From UBA1309 sp047605645 (GTDB taxonomy: Bacteria; Bacteroidota; Bacteroidia; Bacteroidales; Dysgonomonadaceae), in NCBI GenBank assembly GCA_047605645.1, contig JASGFJ010000005.1, forward strand, positions 1 to 64,000: a stretch of 64,000 bases of DNA, in the 5' to 3' direction. Every line of letters starts with the position of its first letter. The stretch's first letter is position 1. The notes under the pieces are model-generated. The model had not been told where the DNA came from, did no database searches, and saw only the letters and a list, made by a program, of their open reading frames with translations. Of the stretch, positions 19,354-28,651 are shown one piece after another. The translations under genes and the position numbers were made by a program.

Positions 19354-19396
19354 TAGTTTGTTTGAGAGATTGTTTTAGGCTACTCTCTTTTTAAAT

Positions 19397-19434
19397 AAAA
19401 TAAGGATCGCTCCGAAGAGAGCGATCCTTATTTT
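19397..19434. terminator. Bidirectional terminator between the pectate lyase and OsmC genes
   Basis: AAAATAAGGATCGCT pairs perfectly with AGCGATCCTTATTTT around an 8-base loop. The flanking A and T runs serve both convergent genes. Confidence 0.9.
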
Positions 19435-19530
19435 ATGTAGAGGCCGAGGATGAATATCTAAAAAATGATTTATACCCGGTTGGCTTATGCAAATCAGCTG
19501 CCGGAATTTAGATAGAGCCATATTTTGTAT

Positions 19531-20058
19531 TCATCCGTTCGTGAATTCGTCGGATTTTAGAGACTCATGTTCTGCCTGCGTTTTGCTTCCTTCTATTTTT
19601 GCGATAGGTTGATGCTTAACGGGAAAGTTTACAGAGTTTGCAATATAACAAAGTTCATTAGCCTTTCGATGCAATTCGTTGGCTTTGTCAATCATATTTA
19701 CATCTTTTACCGTTACAGTCGGATGAAGTGTTACTTCGACAAAATGTCCACTTCCATTTACTGTTTCAACCATTACTCCGGTCACCTTGTCAACATAATC
19801 TGTCACAATTATATTCGCTTCTGAACACAAGTGTAAATACCAGAGCATGTGACAAGAAGATAGGGAAGCAATCAACAAATCTTCCGGATTATGTTTGGTT
19901 GGGTCGCCTCGGAAAGCTGGGTCTGACGAGCCTAAAATGTCTGGTTTACGCTCTATCACAATTTGATGGCTTCTCTCATAATTTCTATAATTATCAGTTC
20001 CCGTGCCTTTGTTTCCGGTCCACTTGATTATCGCATTATAATAATGTTCTTTTTTCAT
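19531..20058 (-). CDS. OsmC family peroxiredoxin-like protein
   Basis: 175 residues. The two redox cysteines of the OsmC/Ohr family are seen in SLSSCHMLWYL and ELCYIANSVNFPV. Members reduce organic peroxides using paired cysteines. KHNPEDLLIASLSSCHM is the family signature. It is convergent with the pectate lyase gene and transcribed alone. About 300 bases to its right hold the promoters of this gene and of the GH88 gene; nothing else is visible there. Confidence 0.88.
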   Translation of the reverse strand: MKKEHYYNAIIKWTGNKGTGTDNYRNYERSHQIVIERKPDILGSSDPAFRGDPTKHNPEDLLIASLSSCHMLWYLHLCSEANIIVTDYVDKVTGVMVETVNGSGHFVEVTLHPTVTVKDVNMIDKANELHRKANELCYIANSVNFPVKHQPIAKIEGSKTQAEHESLKSDEFTNG

Positions 20059-20357
20059 TTTCTTCTTCCTGTCTTAATTTTTTGATATGATGCTCTGAAA
20101 TAACATCCAGTATAGGGATTTGTTTAAAGGAAAATGTATACGAGTGGGTATTGTTTCAACGGGTATTTAACTTTTAGATTTGTGAAAATAAAACTTTTTT
20201 CATATATTGGCATTGATTTTCAGTACGATCCGATAAATGCACGTTTTTGTCAAACACATTAAGATAAAAGTATTGTATCAGGATAAGCTGAAACCTCTGT
20301 ATTACTTGCGTTTTTAACCATTAGGATGTAAATACCCTTTAAACACTAATTTGTTTT

Positions 20358-21599
20358 ATGAAATTATTTTCTACGAAAGTACGATTGCAGCTCTTCTTTT
20401 TTGTCTTATCTATTTGCGGTGGATACGCGAAAGACTCCAATAAGCAAAAGTTTATAGAAGAAAATGTTCGGTTTGCGGTAGAGCAGACCAACCGGATGCT
20501 TTTCCAGACAGGAGAACCAACCGGTAAAAATTATCCCCGAACAATGAATCAGCAGGGAAAACTGGTTGTAACATCCATGTATGACTGGACTCCCGGTTTT
20601 TTTCCGGGAAATTTATGGTATCTGTATGAACTGACGGGAGACGAACATTGGAAAAAAGAGGCAGAGAAATGGACCAACTCTCTGGAGAAACTGAAAACAT
20701 TTTCAGGACATCACGATCTCGGATTTATGATGTATTGCAGTTATGGAAACGCTGAACGTCTGGCTCCGAAACCTCAATATAAAGATATTCTTATTGAAAG
20801 TGCAAACTCGCTTTGCAAGCGTTTCGATTCGAAAGTAGGCTTGATAAAATCATGGAACTCGTTTAAACCCTGGAATGACACTATCGCATTTCAATATCCG
20901 GTGATTATTGACAACATGATGAATTTGGAAATGCTGATGTATGCCTCTAAAATAACAGGAAATCCAACATATTCCAATATCGCTGTCAGTCATGCCAATG
21001 CGACTTTAAAAAACCAGTTTCGGGACAATCACAGTATCTTTCATGTCGTGCTGTATGACACACGGAGTCCGCGAGTGATCGGAGCATGCACCGCGCAAGG
21101 ATTTAGTGATAATTCAACCTGGTCGCGCGGGCAAGCCTGGGCTATTTACGGATTTACCATGATGTATCGCGAAACACGCGATCCGGATTATCTTCAGGCA
21201 GCTATAAACGCAGCAGATTACTTTTTGAAAAAATTACCGAAAGACAAGGTGCCTCTTTGGGACTTTCATGTAGGAGAAAAGGGATATATACCCGGATACC
21301 GATCGTATGCATCCACATTTCAGGAGAAATTGAAAGATGCCTCGGCTGCTGCCATTGTTTGTTCCGCACTTTTCGAACTATGCCAATATGCACCTCAAAA
21401 GAAATACCGGAAGAAAGCGGAAAAGATGTTGAAGAGCCTTGCCTCACCGGCATATCGTGCCGCTCCCGGGACGAATGCCGACTTTCTGTTGATGCATAGT
21501 GTGGGTAGTATTCCTCACCGTTCCGAAATAGATAAACCGTTGATTTATGCAGATTATTATTTTCTGGAAGCCCTTGTTCGATACAAAAATCTGAATTAA
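20358..21599 (+). CDS. GH88 unsaturated glucuronyl hydrolase
   Basis: 413 residues with a signal peptide (residues 1-24, FFFVLSICGGYA). An alpha/alpha-barrel follows with conserved FFPGNLWYLYELTGD, HHDLGFMMYCS, DNMMNLEML and WSRGQAWAIYG (about residue 254), matching family GH88/GH105-like proteins that remove the 4,5-unsaturated uronic acid left by polysaccharide lyases. The predicted site is the periplasm. With the PL9-like enzyme nearby it suggests stepwise breakdown of pectin or another uronate polymer. GH88 rather than GH105 is preferred from the N-terminal motifs. Confidence 0.85.
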   Translation: MKLFSTKVRLQLFFFVLSICGGYAKDSNKQKFIEENVRFAVEQTNRMLFQTGEPTGKNYPRTMNQQGKLVVTSMYDWTPGFFPGNLWYLYELTGDEHWKKEAEKWTNSLEKLKTFSGHHDLGFMMYCSYGNAERLAPKPQYKDILIESANSLCKRFDSKVGLIKSWNSFKPWNDTIAFQYPVIIDNMMNLEMLMYASKITGNPTYSNIAVSHANATLKNQFRDNHSIFHVVLYDTRSPRVIGACTAQGFSDNSTWSRGQAWAIYGFTMMYRETRDPDYLQAAINAADYFLKKLPKDKVPLWDFHVGEKGYIPGYRSYASTFQEKLKDASAAAIVCSALFELCQYAPQKKYRKKAEKMLKSLASPAYRAAPGTNADFLLMHSVGSIPHRSEIDKPLIYADYYFLEALVRYKNLN

Positions 21600-21683
21600 T
21601 AACAGAAAATGCAGATCTGTTTTCAATGTATGAAACGAAGTCTGATTTTTATTCAATCAGCAAGAACAATGATTTAAAAATCT

Positions 21684-21710
21684 GTAGAGACGTTGCATGC
21701 AACGCTCTAC
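21684..21710. repeat. Palindromic repeat, GTTGCATGCAAC family
   Basis: Half-site GTAGAG(A)CGTTGCA, near-perfect inverted repeat with one unpaired A. It lies in the gap after the GH88 gene. Same family as 7703 and 38364. Confidence 0.8.
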
Positions 21711-21877
21711 AACTCCTTGTTTCGGACGTCTATTTTTAATAAACTTTTTGCAGGCTACGGTAAAAATCATGATTTTTATGTAAGTTTGTAGATCTAAACC
21801 GGTTTTTATATTGATGAATAATTTTAACTGGCTTGGATAACAATAATGATTATAATCTTGGATTTAAAAGCTGATTT

Positions 21878-23149
21878 ATGGGGCTGAAAACAAAACTAAC
21901 GGTAATGAATTTCCTCCAGTTCTTCGTGTGGGGATCATGGATGATGACTCTGGGACACTATGGATTCGAAGAAAAACAATGGAATGGTGCTCAATTTGGA
22001 TTGGTATTTTCAACAATGGGCTTTGCCTCTTTGATAATGCCGACTTTATTCGGTATTCTTGCCGATAAATGGAAAGCCAATTATGTTTATGCTATATTGC
22101 ATTTGCTATTTGGTATAACCATGTGTTTTTTACCAATGATTGATGCTCCCATCCCTTTTTTCTGGGTTTTACTTGTTGCCATGTGCTTCTATATGCCTAC
22201 ACTTGGATTAAATAATTCTATCGGTTTTAAATTGCTGAAGAGCGAGAAAAAGGATCCTACCAAATTTTTTCCTCCAATCCGTGTCTGGGGAACCGTCGGA
22301 TTTATCGCTGCCATGTGGGTAACTAATTTGTTTACTAAAGAGTGGGGGTTCGGACAAAGTATAAAAGTTTCATTCATTATAGCTGCTATTGTCGCATTTG
22401 TATTGTCATTATACTCGTTTTTCATTCTTCCGGTCATTCGCTGTGAAGAACAATCAACGAAAGAAAATAAAACACTCATCGAAAAGTTGGGACTGGAAGC
22501 CTTCGTCTTGTTCAAACAAAAGAAAATGGCTATTTTCTTTGTTTTCAGTTTGCTATTAGGGGGCGCTCTGCAGTTGACCAATGCTTATGGTGACGGTTTC
22601 TTGCAAGACTCAACCGTGTTTCCGAAAGGGGAGTTGATTAATAATTTTTCAACAATCATTCTTTCTGTTTCTCAGATATCCGAAACATTGTTTATTCTTG
22701 CGATACCTTTCTTTATGAGGAAGTTTGGAATCAAGAAAGTGATGTTGCTCAGTATGATGGCCTGGGTTCTCCGGTTCGGACTTTTTGGCCTGGCCGACAA
22801 TTCAGTGCAAGGATTTGGTTTGATCATCGTTTCTTGTATCGTATATGGGATGGCATTCGATTTCTTCAATATATCAGGAGCTTTGTTTGTGGAAGAAAAT
22901 ACCGATTCAAAAATCCAGTCATCTGCTCAGGGCGTGTTTATGTTGATGACCAATGGCATCGGTGCAGTTCTTGGAAATATCGTCGCCGGTTTTGTTATCA
23001 CAAAATGGTTTGAGAATCCGGTGACACACATAAAGGAATGGTCTAATATCTGGTTTGTATTTGCTGCTTATGCTCTTGTTGTCGGTATTGTATTTGCATT
23101 TGTATTCAAATACGATCCTAAAAAAGATAAAAAAAGGGCTATGAGGTAA
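21878..23149 (+). CDS. Nucleoside permease, NupG/XapB-like MFS transporter
   Basis: 423 residues, about twelve membrane segments. The N-terminal NFLQFFVWGSWMMTLG and the following GFASLIMPTLFGILADKW resemble the nucleoside:H+ symporter family. Expected to import nucleosides across the inner membrane. Transcribed alone; an imperfect hairpin at about 23180-23221 (TCCCCGTTGAAT with ATTCAATGGGGA) may end the transcript. The substrate is inferred from family only. Confidence 0.82.
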   Translation: MGLKTKLTVMNFLQFFVWGSWMMTLGHYGFEEKQWNGAQFGLVFSTMGFASLIMPTLFGILADKWKANYVYAILHLLFGITMCFLPMIDAPIPFFWVLLVAMCFYMPTLGLNNSIGFKLLKSEKKDPTKFFPPIRVWGTVGFIAAMWVTNLFTKEWGFGQSIKVSFIIAAIVAFVLSLYSFFILPVIRCEEQSTKENKTLIEKLGLEAFVLFKQKKMAIFFVFSLLLGGALQLTNAYGDGFLQDSTVFPKGELINNFSTIILSVSQISETLFILAIPFFMRKFGIKKVMLLSMMAWVLRFGLFGLADNSVQGFGLIIVSCIVYGMAFDFFNISGALFVEENTDSKIQSSAQGVFMLMTNGIGAVLGNIVAGFVITKWFENPVTHIKEWSNIWFVFAAYALVVGIVFAFVFKYDPKKDKKRAMR

Positions 23150-23263
23150 ATGTTCCCGATAATGTAAATTATTTATAAATTCCCCGTTGAATATTGCTTT
23201 AACTAAACAATTCAATGGGGATTGTTGTATTATATAACTAAATAGAAATTTAGAAATACACCC

Positions 23264-24541
23264 ATGGAATTTTTAAAAAAATTAAAAAAAGACTTTACAC
23301 AGATAAATAGTAAACAGAAGTCCAGTGCATTTGATTTAATCAAATATATAGGGCCTGGTCTGTTAGTAACAGTGGGGTTTATTGATCCCGGAAACTGGGC
23401 TTCCAATTTTGCAGCCGGTTCACAATTTGGCTATGCTTTATTGTGGGTTGTCACTCTTTCAACCATCATGCTGATTATTTTGCAGCACAACGTAGCCCAT
23501 TTGGGAATTGTCACGGGCTTATGCCTGTCTGAGGCGACAAATAAGTATTTGCCCCACAATACTTCCCGGTTTGTATTGTGGTCGGCACTTGGGGCATCCA
23601 TATCGACCTCTTTGGCCGAAATTTTAGGAGGTGCTATTGCTATCAATATGCTTTTTGACGTACCCATTAAGATCGGAGCAATTCTAATCACTGTATTTGT
23701 CCTGATTATGATGTTTTCGAGCTCTTACAAAAAAATGGAACGCTATGTGATTGCTTTTGTGTCATTAATAGGATTGTCTTTTATTTATGAATTGTTTTTA
23801 GTGGAAATTAACTGGTCGGAAGCAATGGTTTCCTGGGTGAGGCCATCTATCCCTCATGGAAGTATGCTCTTGATCATGAGTGTTCTTGGCGCCGTTGTTA
23901 TGCCACACAACTTGTTCCTGCATTCGGAGATCATCCAGAGTCGTGAATGGAATCAGAAAGACGAGGCGGTGATGGAGAAACAACTTAAATATGAATTCTT
24001 CGACACTTTCTTTTCGATGCTCATCGGCTGGGCTATTAATAGTGCCATGATTTTGCTGGCTGCATCTACGTTCTTCAAATCCGGAACAGTTGTCGATGAC
24101 TTGCAACAGGCACAAAGTCTTCTTTCTCCGTTATTGGGCACCAATGCAGCTGTCGTTTTTGCATTGGCATTGCTTTTCGCCGGTATTTCGTCGTCAATGA
24201 CTTCGGGAGTCGCCGCAGGTTCTATTTTCGCAGGCATGTACAATGAACCTTATAATATCAAGGATATTCACTCCAAAACAGGAGCTTTTATATCGCTTGG
24301 AGTGGCTCTCCTCATTATTTTCCTGATTAAGGATCCGTTTCAGGGGCTTATCATTTCGCAGGCCATTCTGAGCCTTCAGCTTCCCATCACCGTCTTTGTT
24401 CAGGTGAAACTAACTTCCTCAAAAGAAGTAATGGGAAAATATGCCAACAAACCTTTTACTAAAAGTTTATTGTATGGCATCGCTTTGGTTGTTACCGTTC
24501 TGAATCTGATGCTTCTTGCGAGCTTCTTTATAAAAATTTAA
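23264..24541 (+). CDS. Nramp family divalent metal transporter
   Basis: 425 residues, about eleven membrane segments. The two metal-binding motifs are intact: DPGNW in segment 1 (about residue 42) and MPHNLFLHS in segment 6 (about residue 212). A methionine in the second motif is associated with preference for Mn2+ and Fe2+ over Mg2+. Proton-coupled import across the inner membrane. No MntR-type gene is adjacent. It ends in a strong terminator at 24564-24606. Confidence 0.9.
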   Translation: MEFLKKLKKDFTQINSKQKSSAFDLIKYIGPGLLVTVGFIDPGNWASNFAAGSQFGYALLWVVTLSTIMLIILQHNVAHLGIVTGLCLSEATNKYLPHNTSRFVLWSALGASISTSLAEILGGAIAINMLFDVPIKIGAILITVFVLIMMFSSSYKKMERYVIAFVSLIGLSFIYELFLVEINWSEAMVSWVRPSIPHGSMLLIMSVLGAVVMPHNLFLHSEIIQSREWNQKDEAVMEKQLKYEFFDTFFSMLIGWAINSAMILLAASTFFKSGTVVDDLQQAQSLLSPLLGTNAAVVFALALLFAGISSSMTSGVAAGSIFAGMYNEPYNIKDIHSKTGAFISLGVALLIIFLIKDPFQGLIISQAILSLQLPITVFVQVKLTSSKEVMGKYANKPFTKSLLYGIALVVTVLNLMLLASFFIKI

Positions 24542-24563
24542 GCAGTATGCTATCCAATATTAA

Positions 24564-24606
24564 AAGAGAACGAAACAGAATTTTTCTGTTTCGTTCTCTT
24601 CTTTTT
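24564..24606 (+). terminator. Terminator of the Nramp gene
   Basis: AAGAGAACGAAACAGAA pairs perfectly with TTCTGTTTCGTTCTCTT, followed by CTTTTT. The group II intron remnant begins at the next base. Confidence 0.92.
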
Positions 24607-24845
24607 GTGTGCCGTGCATAATTACTAACTTGCTGGTGTAAGTCCAGGACGAAGTAGGTAGCGACCAACCGTTAGCAGAAGGCAAGGGTGTCCATCGCGA
24701 GGTGGAATCTGAAAAAATCCGTATGCTAAATCCGCTCTGAAAAACACGAATATTCTATAAGGAACGAGACTCCACCAGAAAGTTGTCCAATCAAACAAAG
24801 TCTTAAAACTCTCCGGATGTAACTTTTATAGACCAACCTTTTATG
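24607..24845 (+). mobile_element. Truncated group II intron (5' domain I remnant, no maturase)
   Basis: It begins with GTGTG, the group II intron 5' consensus. It continues with segments I recognise from Bacteroidetes introns: GGTGTAAGTCCAGGAC, GGTAGCGACCAACCG, GGCAAGGGTGTCCATCGCGA, GGTGGAATCTGAA, AACACGAAT, CAAACAAAGTC and CTCCGGATGTAAC. No reverse transcriptase frame and no domain V follow; the sequence runs straight into the 3' end of the malic enzyme gene. It starts immediately after a terminator hairpin, the site preferred by class C introns. The match is from memory, so the class is uncertain. Confidence 0.72.
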
Positions 24846-27149
24846 CTAGATATTGCGGCTCTTGCCATCAATCTTCTTATGTACAATAGCATCAATCACA
24901 GCCACAGCCGTCAGGTTGACAATGTCGCGAACCGAACTTTCAATGTCTGTAAAATGCACAGGTTTATTCAACCCGGTTTGTATAGGACCGACACTTTCTG
25001 CCGATATTCCGGTTTCCAACATGATTTTACTAGCAATATTGGCACTGGTTAAGTCCGGAAACAAAATCGTATTGACGTCTTTTCCTTGCAGTTTATTGAA
25101 AGGAAACATTTTGTCACGGAGATCTTTATTCAACGCAAAATTCATCTGCATTTCTCCGTCAATGACCAATTCCGGATAATTCTCATGTATGAATTTTACG
25201 GCACTGGCTACTTTCTGTGGCGCTCCATCATTGTCTGCTCCAAAATTGGAAAATGAAACCACGGCTGTTGTTGCCTTCATATTAAAGAATCTGGCCAGGT
25301 CATCGGCTTGCCGTGCCATATCAACCAATACTTCGCCTTTGGGATTTCGGTTAATCAGTGTATCTCCGAAAATAAGAATGCCTTTTTTGGTTTGGAAAAT
25401 GTGCATCGCTCCAAAGTATTTATATTTCGGATTGATTCCAATCACTTCATGGGCAATCTTAGCAAAATCCTGGTAATGACTGTAAATCCCGGTTATCATA
25501 GCATCTGCTTCATCGGTTTCGACCATCATCATTCCAAAGTAATTGCGATCGTTCATCTTCTCGAAAGCCTCATGAAAAGTCATGCCCTGACGCTCTCTTC
25601 TTTGTGAAAGTATGGTTGCAAATTTTGCACGCCGGGCATCTTCTTCAATATTTCGGTGTTGTACCACTTCAATGCCGGAAATATCCAGGTTATTTTCTGT
25701 AGCAATGCGTTGAATTCTCTCTTTATTTCCGATAAAAATGGGGTGACAGATACCTTCATTTCTGGCGATAATAGCTGCTTTTATCATATTCGGATGATTG
25801 GCCTCGCTGAAGACCACCTTTTGTGGATTTGTTTTTGCGAGATTGGTCATTCGCCGGATAAATTTATTGCTGTATCCCATCATTTCTTGCAAATGATTCT
25901 CATACTGAGTCCAGCTCTCAATTTCTTTTCTGGCAACACCCGATTCCATTGCAGCTTTGGCTACAGCCACAGAGACTCTTGAAAGCAGGCGAGGATCCAT
26001 TGGTTTGGGAATCAGATAATCACGTCCGAAAAACAGATATTGCAACCCATAAGCGGAGTTTACAATTTCAGGAACTGTCTCTTTAGCAAGTGCGGCAATC
26101 GCTTTTACGGCAGCCAATTTCATTTCCTCATTAATTGTTCTGGCCTGAACATCCAAAGCACCGCGAAAAATATAAGGAAATCCGATAACATTGTTAATCT
26201 GATTGGGATAATCGGAACGCCCGGTTGCAAAAATAAGATCTCCACGCGACTCTTTTGCTTCATCAAAAGAAATTTCCGGATTGGGATTGGCTAAAGCAAA
26301 AACAATAGGATTGTCAGCCATTGAACGAACCATTTCTTTGGTTAAGACATCCGCTTTAGAAAGTCCGAGAAAGACATCTGCACCGGCCATTGCTTGTTCT
26401 AAGGTCGTGAGATCCGTGTCGGCAGCAAATTCCTTCTTCATTTCATTCAAATCAGTTCTCTTCGTGCTGATAATGCCTTTGCTGTCGAGCATCAAGATGT
26501 TTTCTTTTTTGACTCCCAGCATGATATAGAGTTTTGTACAGGAGATAGCAGATGCTCCGGCTCCATTTACGACCAAGCGGATATTTTCAATATTCTTGCC
26601 TGTAATTTCGAGTGCATTCAATAATCCGGCAGAAGAGATGATAGCAGTACCATGCTGATCGTCATGCATAACCGGAATATCAAGAGCCTCTTTTAGCCTT
26701 GTTTCAATCTCAAAGCATTCAGGTGCTTTGATATCTTCCAGATTGATACCACCGAAAGTAGGGGAGATTGCCTTTACCGTTTGTATGAATTTCTCGGGAT
26801 CTTTCTCATCAACTTCGATATCAAAGACGTCGATGCCTGCAAATATTTTGAACAATAAACCTTTCCCTTCCATCACCGGTTTCCCTGCCAGAGCACCGAT
26901 ATTACCAAGACCAAGCACGGCTGTGCCGTTCGAAATAACAGCTACAAGGTTTCCTTTGGCTGTGTAATCATAAGCCTTGCTGCTGTCTTTTTCAATCTCA
27001 AGACATGGCTCCGCCACACCGGGAGAATATGCAAGAGATAAATCGTTTTGTGTACTGTGGGCTTTTGTTGGAATTACTTCGATCTTTCCCGGCTTACCGC
27101 TTTTGTGGTATTGCAATGCCGCTTCTTTTAATGTCTTTTGCATAATCAA
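24846..27149 (-). CDS. maeB: NADP-dependent malic enzyme fused to phosphotransacetylase-like domain
   Basis: 767 residues, the usual length for the MaeB form. Residues 1 to about 430 are malic enzyme (AYSPGVAEPCLEI, MEGKGLLFKIFAGIDVFDIE, HDDQHGTAIISSAGLLNAL, NAD(P)-binding VVNGAGASAISC). Residues about 430-767 resemble phosphate acetyltransferase and act in regulation in known homologues. It converts malate to pyruvate and CO2 while making NADPH. Transcribed alone. The start may be the second Met (27143). Confidence 0.95.
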   Translation of the reverse strand: MIMQKTLKEAALQYHKSGKPGKIEVIPTKAHSTQNDLSLAYSPGVAEPCLEIEKDSSKAYDYTAKGNLVAVISNGTAVLGLGNIGALAGKPVMEGKGLLFKIFAGIDVFDIEVDEKDPEKFIQTVKAISPTFGGINLEDIKAPECFEIETRLKEALDIPVMHDDQHGTAIISSAGLLNALEITGKNIENIRLVVNGAGASAISCTKLYIMLGVKKENILMLDSKGIISTKRTDLNEMKKEFAADTDLTTLEQAMAGADVFLGLSKADVLTKEMVRSMADNPIVFALANPNPEISFDEAKESRGDLIFATGRSDYPNQINNVIGFPYIFRGALDVQARTINEEMKLAAVKAIAALAKETVPEIVNSAYGLQYLFFGRDYLIPKPMDPRLLSRVSVAVAKAAMESGVARKEIESWTQYENHLQEMMGYSNKFIRRMTNLAKTNPQKVVFSEANHPNMIKAAIIARNEGICHPIFIGNKERIQRIATENNLDISGIEVVQHRNIEEDARRAKFATILSQRRERQGMTFHEAFEKMNDRNYFGMMMVETDEADAMITGIYSHYQDFAKIAHEVIGINPKYKYFGAMHIFQTKKGILIFGDTLINRNPKGEVLVDMARQADDLARFFNMKATTAVVSFSNFGADNDGAPQKVASAVKFIHENYPELVIDGEMQMNFALNKDLRDKMFPFNKLQGKDVNTILFPDLTSANIASKIMLETGISAESVGPIQTGLNKPVHFTDIESSVRDIVNLTAVAVIDAIVHKKIDGKSRNI

Positions 27150-27547
27150 TTGAGCAGTTGTTTTTTATATAAATTAAGCTATATAATTTATTGTAAATTT
27201 ATTCATTTCGGCTTGAATATGTATTATATCTCCGATTTAATTTTTGATTTTCAGAAATATTTTATTCATTCGTTATTTTAAACCGGATATCGAGAGAAAT
27301 TAGGAATCGGATTTTATGAAAAAACGAGGATTAATGCATTTTTCCCATTCTTGATATAACCTGCTGTAATCAGCTCCTGTGCATGCGTTCGGACTGATTC
27401 TCTTATTTGATCAAAACAAAATTCTTCACTCAATGCCGGATAGCCGAATAGGTCATTCCTGCTTCACTGTATTTATTATGCCCACCAATCAATAGTTATT
27501 AGATGCCGCTTGACACCTGGTCAAGACAATGGATGAAACAGCCGATG
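27150..27547. other. Intergenic region with a possible decayed reading frame
   Basis: On the minus strand at about 27325-27454 an open stretch reads DLFGYPALSEEFCFDQIRES and then RTHAQELITAGYIKNGKNAL before a stop. It has coding-like composition but no intact gene, and I do not recognise the family. Confidence 0.35.
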
Positions 27548-27828
27548 AACAGGAGTAGAAACGCGGCATCGCTGAAACTGCTGCTTTTTTAGTATTATGG
27601 AAAGAAAAGAATTTAAATTTAAAGAAACTGTTGTGAATTTGAATCAACAAAAGAAGGAGTAATGGTAAATGCGATTTAAATGGCTTCGTTTTTTGGAAAT
27701 ATTCTGAGCTTTTAGTACTCAAAATCTCATATAAAGCGAAAATTCTCGTTTTGAAGAGGAATTTTCTCCTCTTGGTAAATTCATAAAAGCATGTTTAAAT
27801 AAGCCGGAAGGAGGTAATTTAAAGATAA
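27548..27828 (+). pseudogene. Decayed KilA-N domain gene fragment, left repeat copy
   Basis: About 95% identical to 29526-29807. An ATG at 27596 begins MERKEFKFKET as in the right copy, but one base is missing after GAAACTG and the frame shifts; GCGATTTAA also introduces a stop. In the other copy this segment spells VNATQMASFFG, the KilA-N signature. The two copies bound the toxin-antitoxin pair. Confidence 0.7.
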
Positions 27829-28308
27829 GATATAGAGGATTTGATTGTTTCAAAACAAAAATATAGAACTTAAATGCACCGGGTTTTAGCTCTAAAATTT
27901 GTGGCTTGATTAGATTCTGTTTATATGCAACGAAAGCTATGGCATCATTGTTGAAGAATTTGGCATTGAAAAAATACTGAAGGGAGGCTCTTCTATACCT
28001 GTGGAATATAACATCAAGACAATCATTTTCTGATGAATATATCTGGAAAAAGAAATTAGATCTGCCTTGAAAATTAAATCACCCGTGTCCTACAAAACAA
28101 CTACTGATTCTACTTTCCGAGATAGTAGTGTTGTTGCTCGTTCTTCAATTATTTAAATATGTGAATGATATAATTTAAAATGATTGGAAGTTTCCTATTG
28201 GTTGGAAAATTTAGCGTAACCAGAATATAAATTCTTTGCAGATGTGTAGATTTTCATATTTCGGAAATATTATTGCAATCATTCAGTTCGGAAATATTCC
28301 ATCTTTGT
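27829..28308. other. AT-rich intergenic region with gene debris
   Basis: No intact gene. A short plus-strand stretch near 27947-28030 reads VEEFGIEKILKGGSSIPVEY and then stops; it may be another gene remnant of unknown family. Confidence 0.35.
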
Positions 28309-28339
28309 TTTGGGTGTACGGATAATTTACGTACATTTG
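28309..28339 (+). promoter_or_regulatory. Promoter and palindromic operator of the toxin-antitoxin operon
   Basis: A -33 box TTTG (28309-28312), a 19-base spacer and a -7 box TACATTTG (28332-28339) match the Bacteroidetes sigma-factor consensus. TGTACG and CGTACA (28315-28320 and 28330-28335) form an inverted repeat with a 9-base gap inside the spacer and -7 box, a natural site for the antitoxin to repress its own operon. The antitoxin ATG is only 18 bases after the -7 box. Confidence 0.7.
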
Positions 28340-28357
28340 TAGCAAAACTAGTTTATT

Positions 28358-28648
28358 ATGAGTACAACAGGAGTAGAGCAAGCACGATTTGATACCAGAC
28401 TTTCCAAAGAACAAAAACAATTTTTTGAGAAGGCTGCGATTTTGGGCGGTTATAGAAATCTTACTGACTTTATCGTGAAAGTGGTTCAAGAAAAAGCTGC
28501 CGAAATTATAAGGGATAAAGAACAAATAATTGCCTCAGAGAGAGATAGCCAAATATTTTTTGACGCGATAAATAATCCGCAAAAGCCTTCTGAAACATTG
28601 GAAAATGCTTTGAAAGATTACAATACATTTATCAAAAACTCAAAATAG
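28358..28648 (+). CDS. DUF1778 (TacA-like) ribbon-helix-helix antitoxin
   Basis: 96 residues. The N-terminal ARFDTRLSKEQKQFFEKAA followed by LGGYRNLTDFIVKVV is the DUF1778 ribbon-helix-helix fold that binds operator DNA. The acidic C-terminal tail would wrap around the toxin. The GNAT toxin gene starts 4 bases after its stop, the normal order for this system. The palindrome in the promoter is its likely operator. Confidence 0.85.
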   Translation: MSTTGVEQARFDTRLSKEQKQFFEKAAILGGYRNLTDFIVKVVQEKAAEIIRDKEQIIASERDSQIFFDAINNPQKPSETLENALKDYNTFIKNSK

Positions 28649-28651
28649 TGA

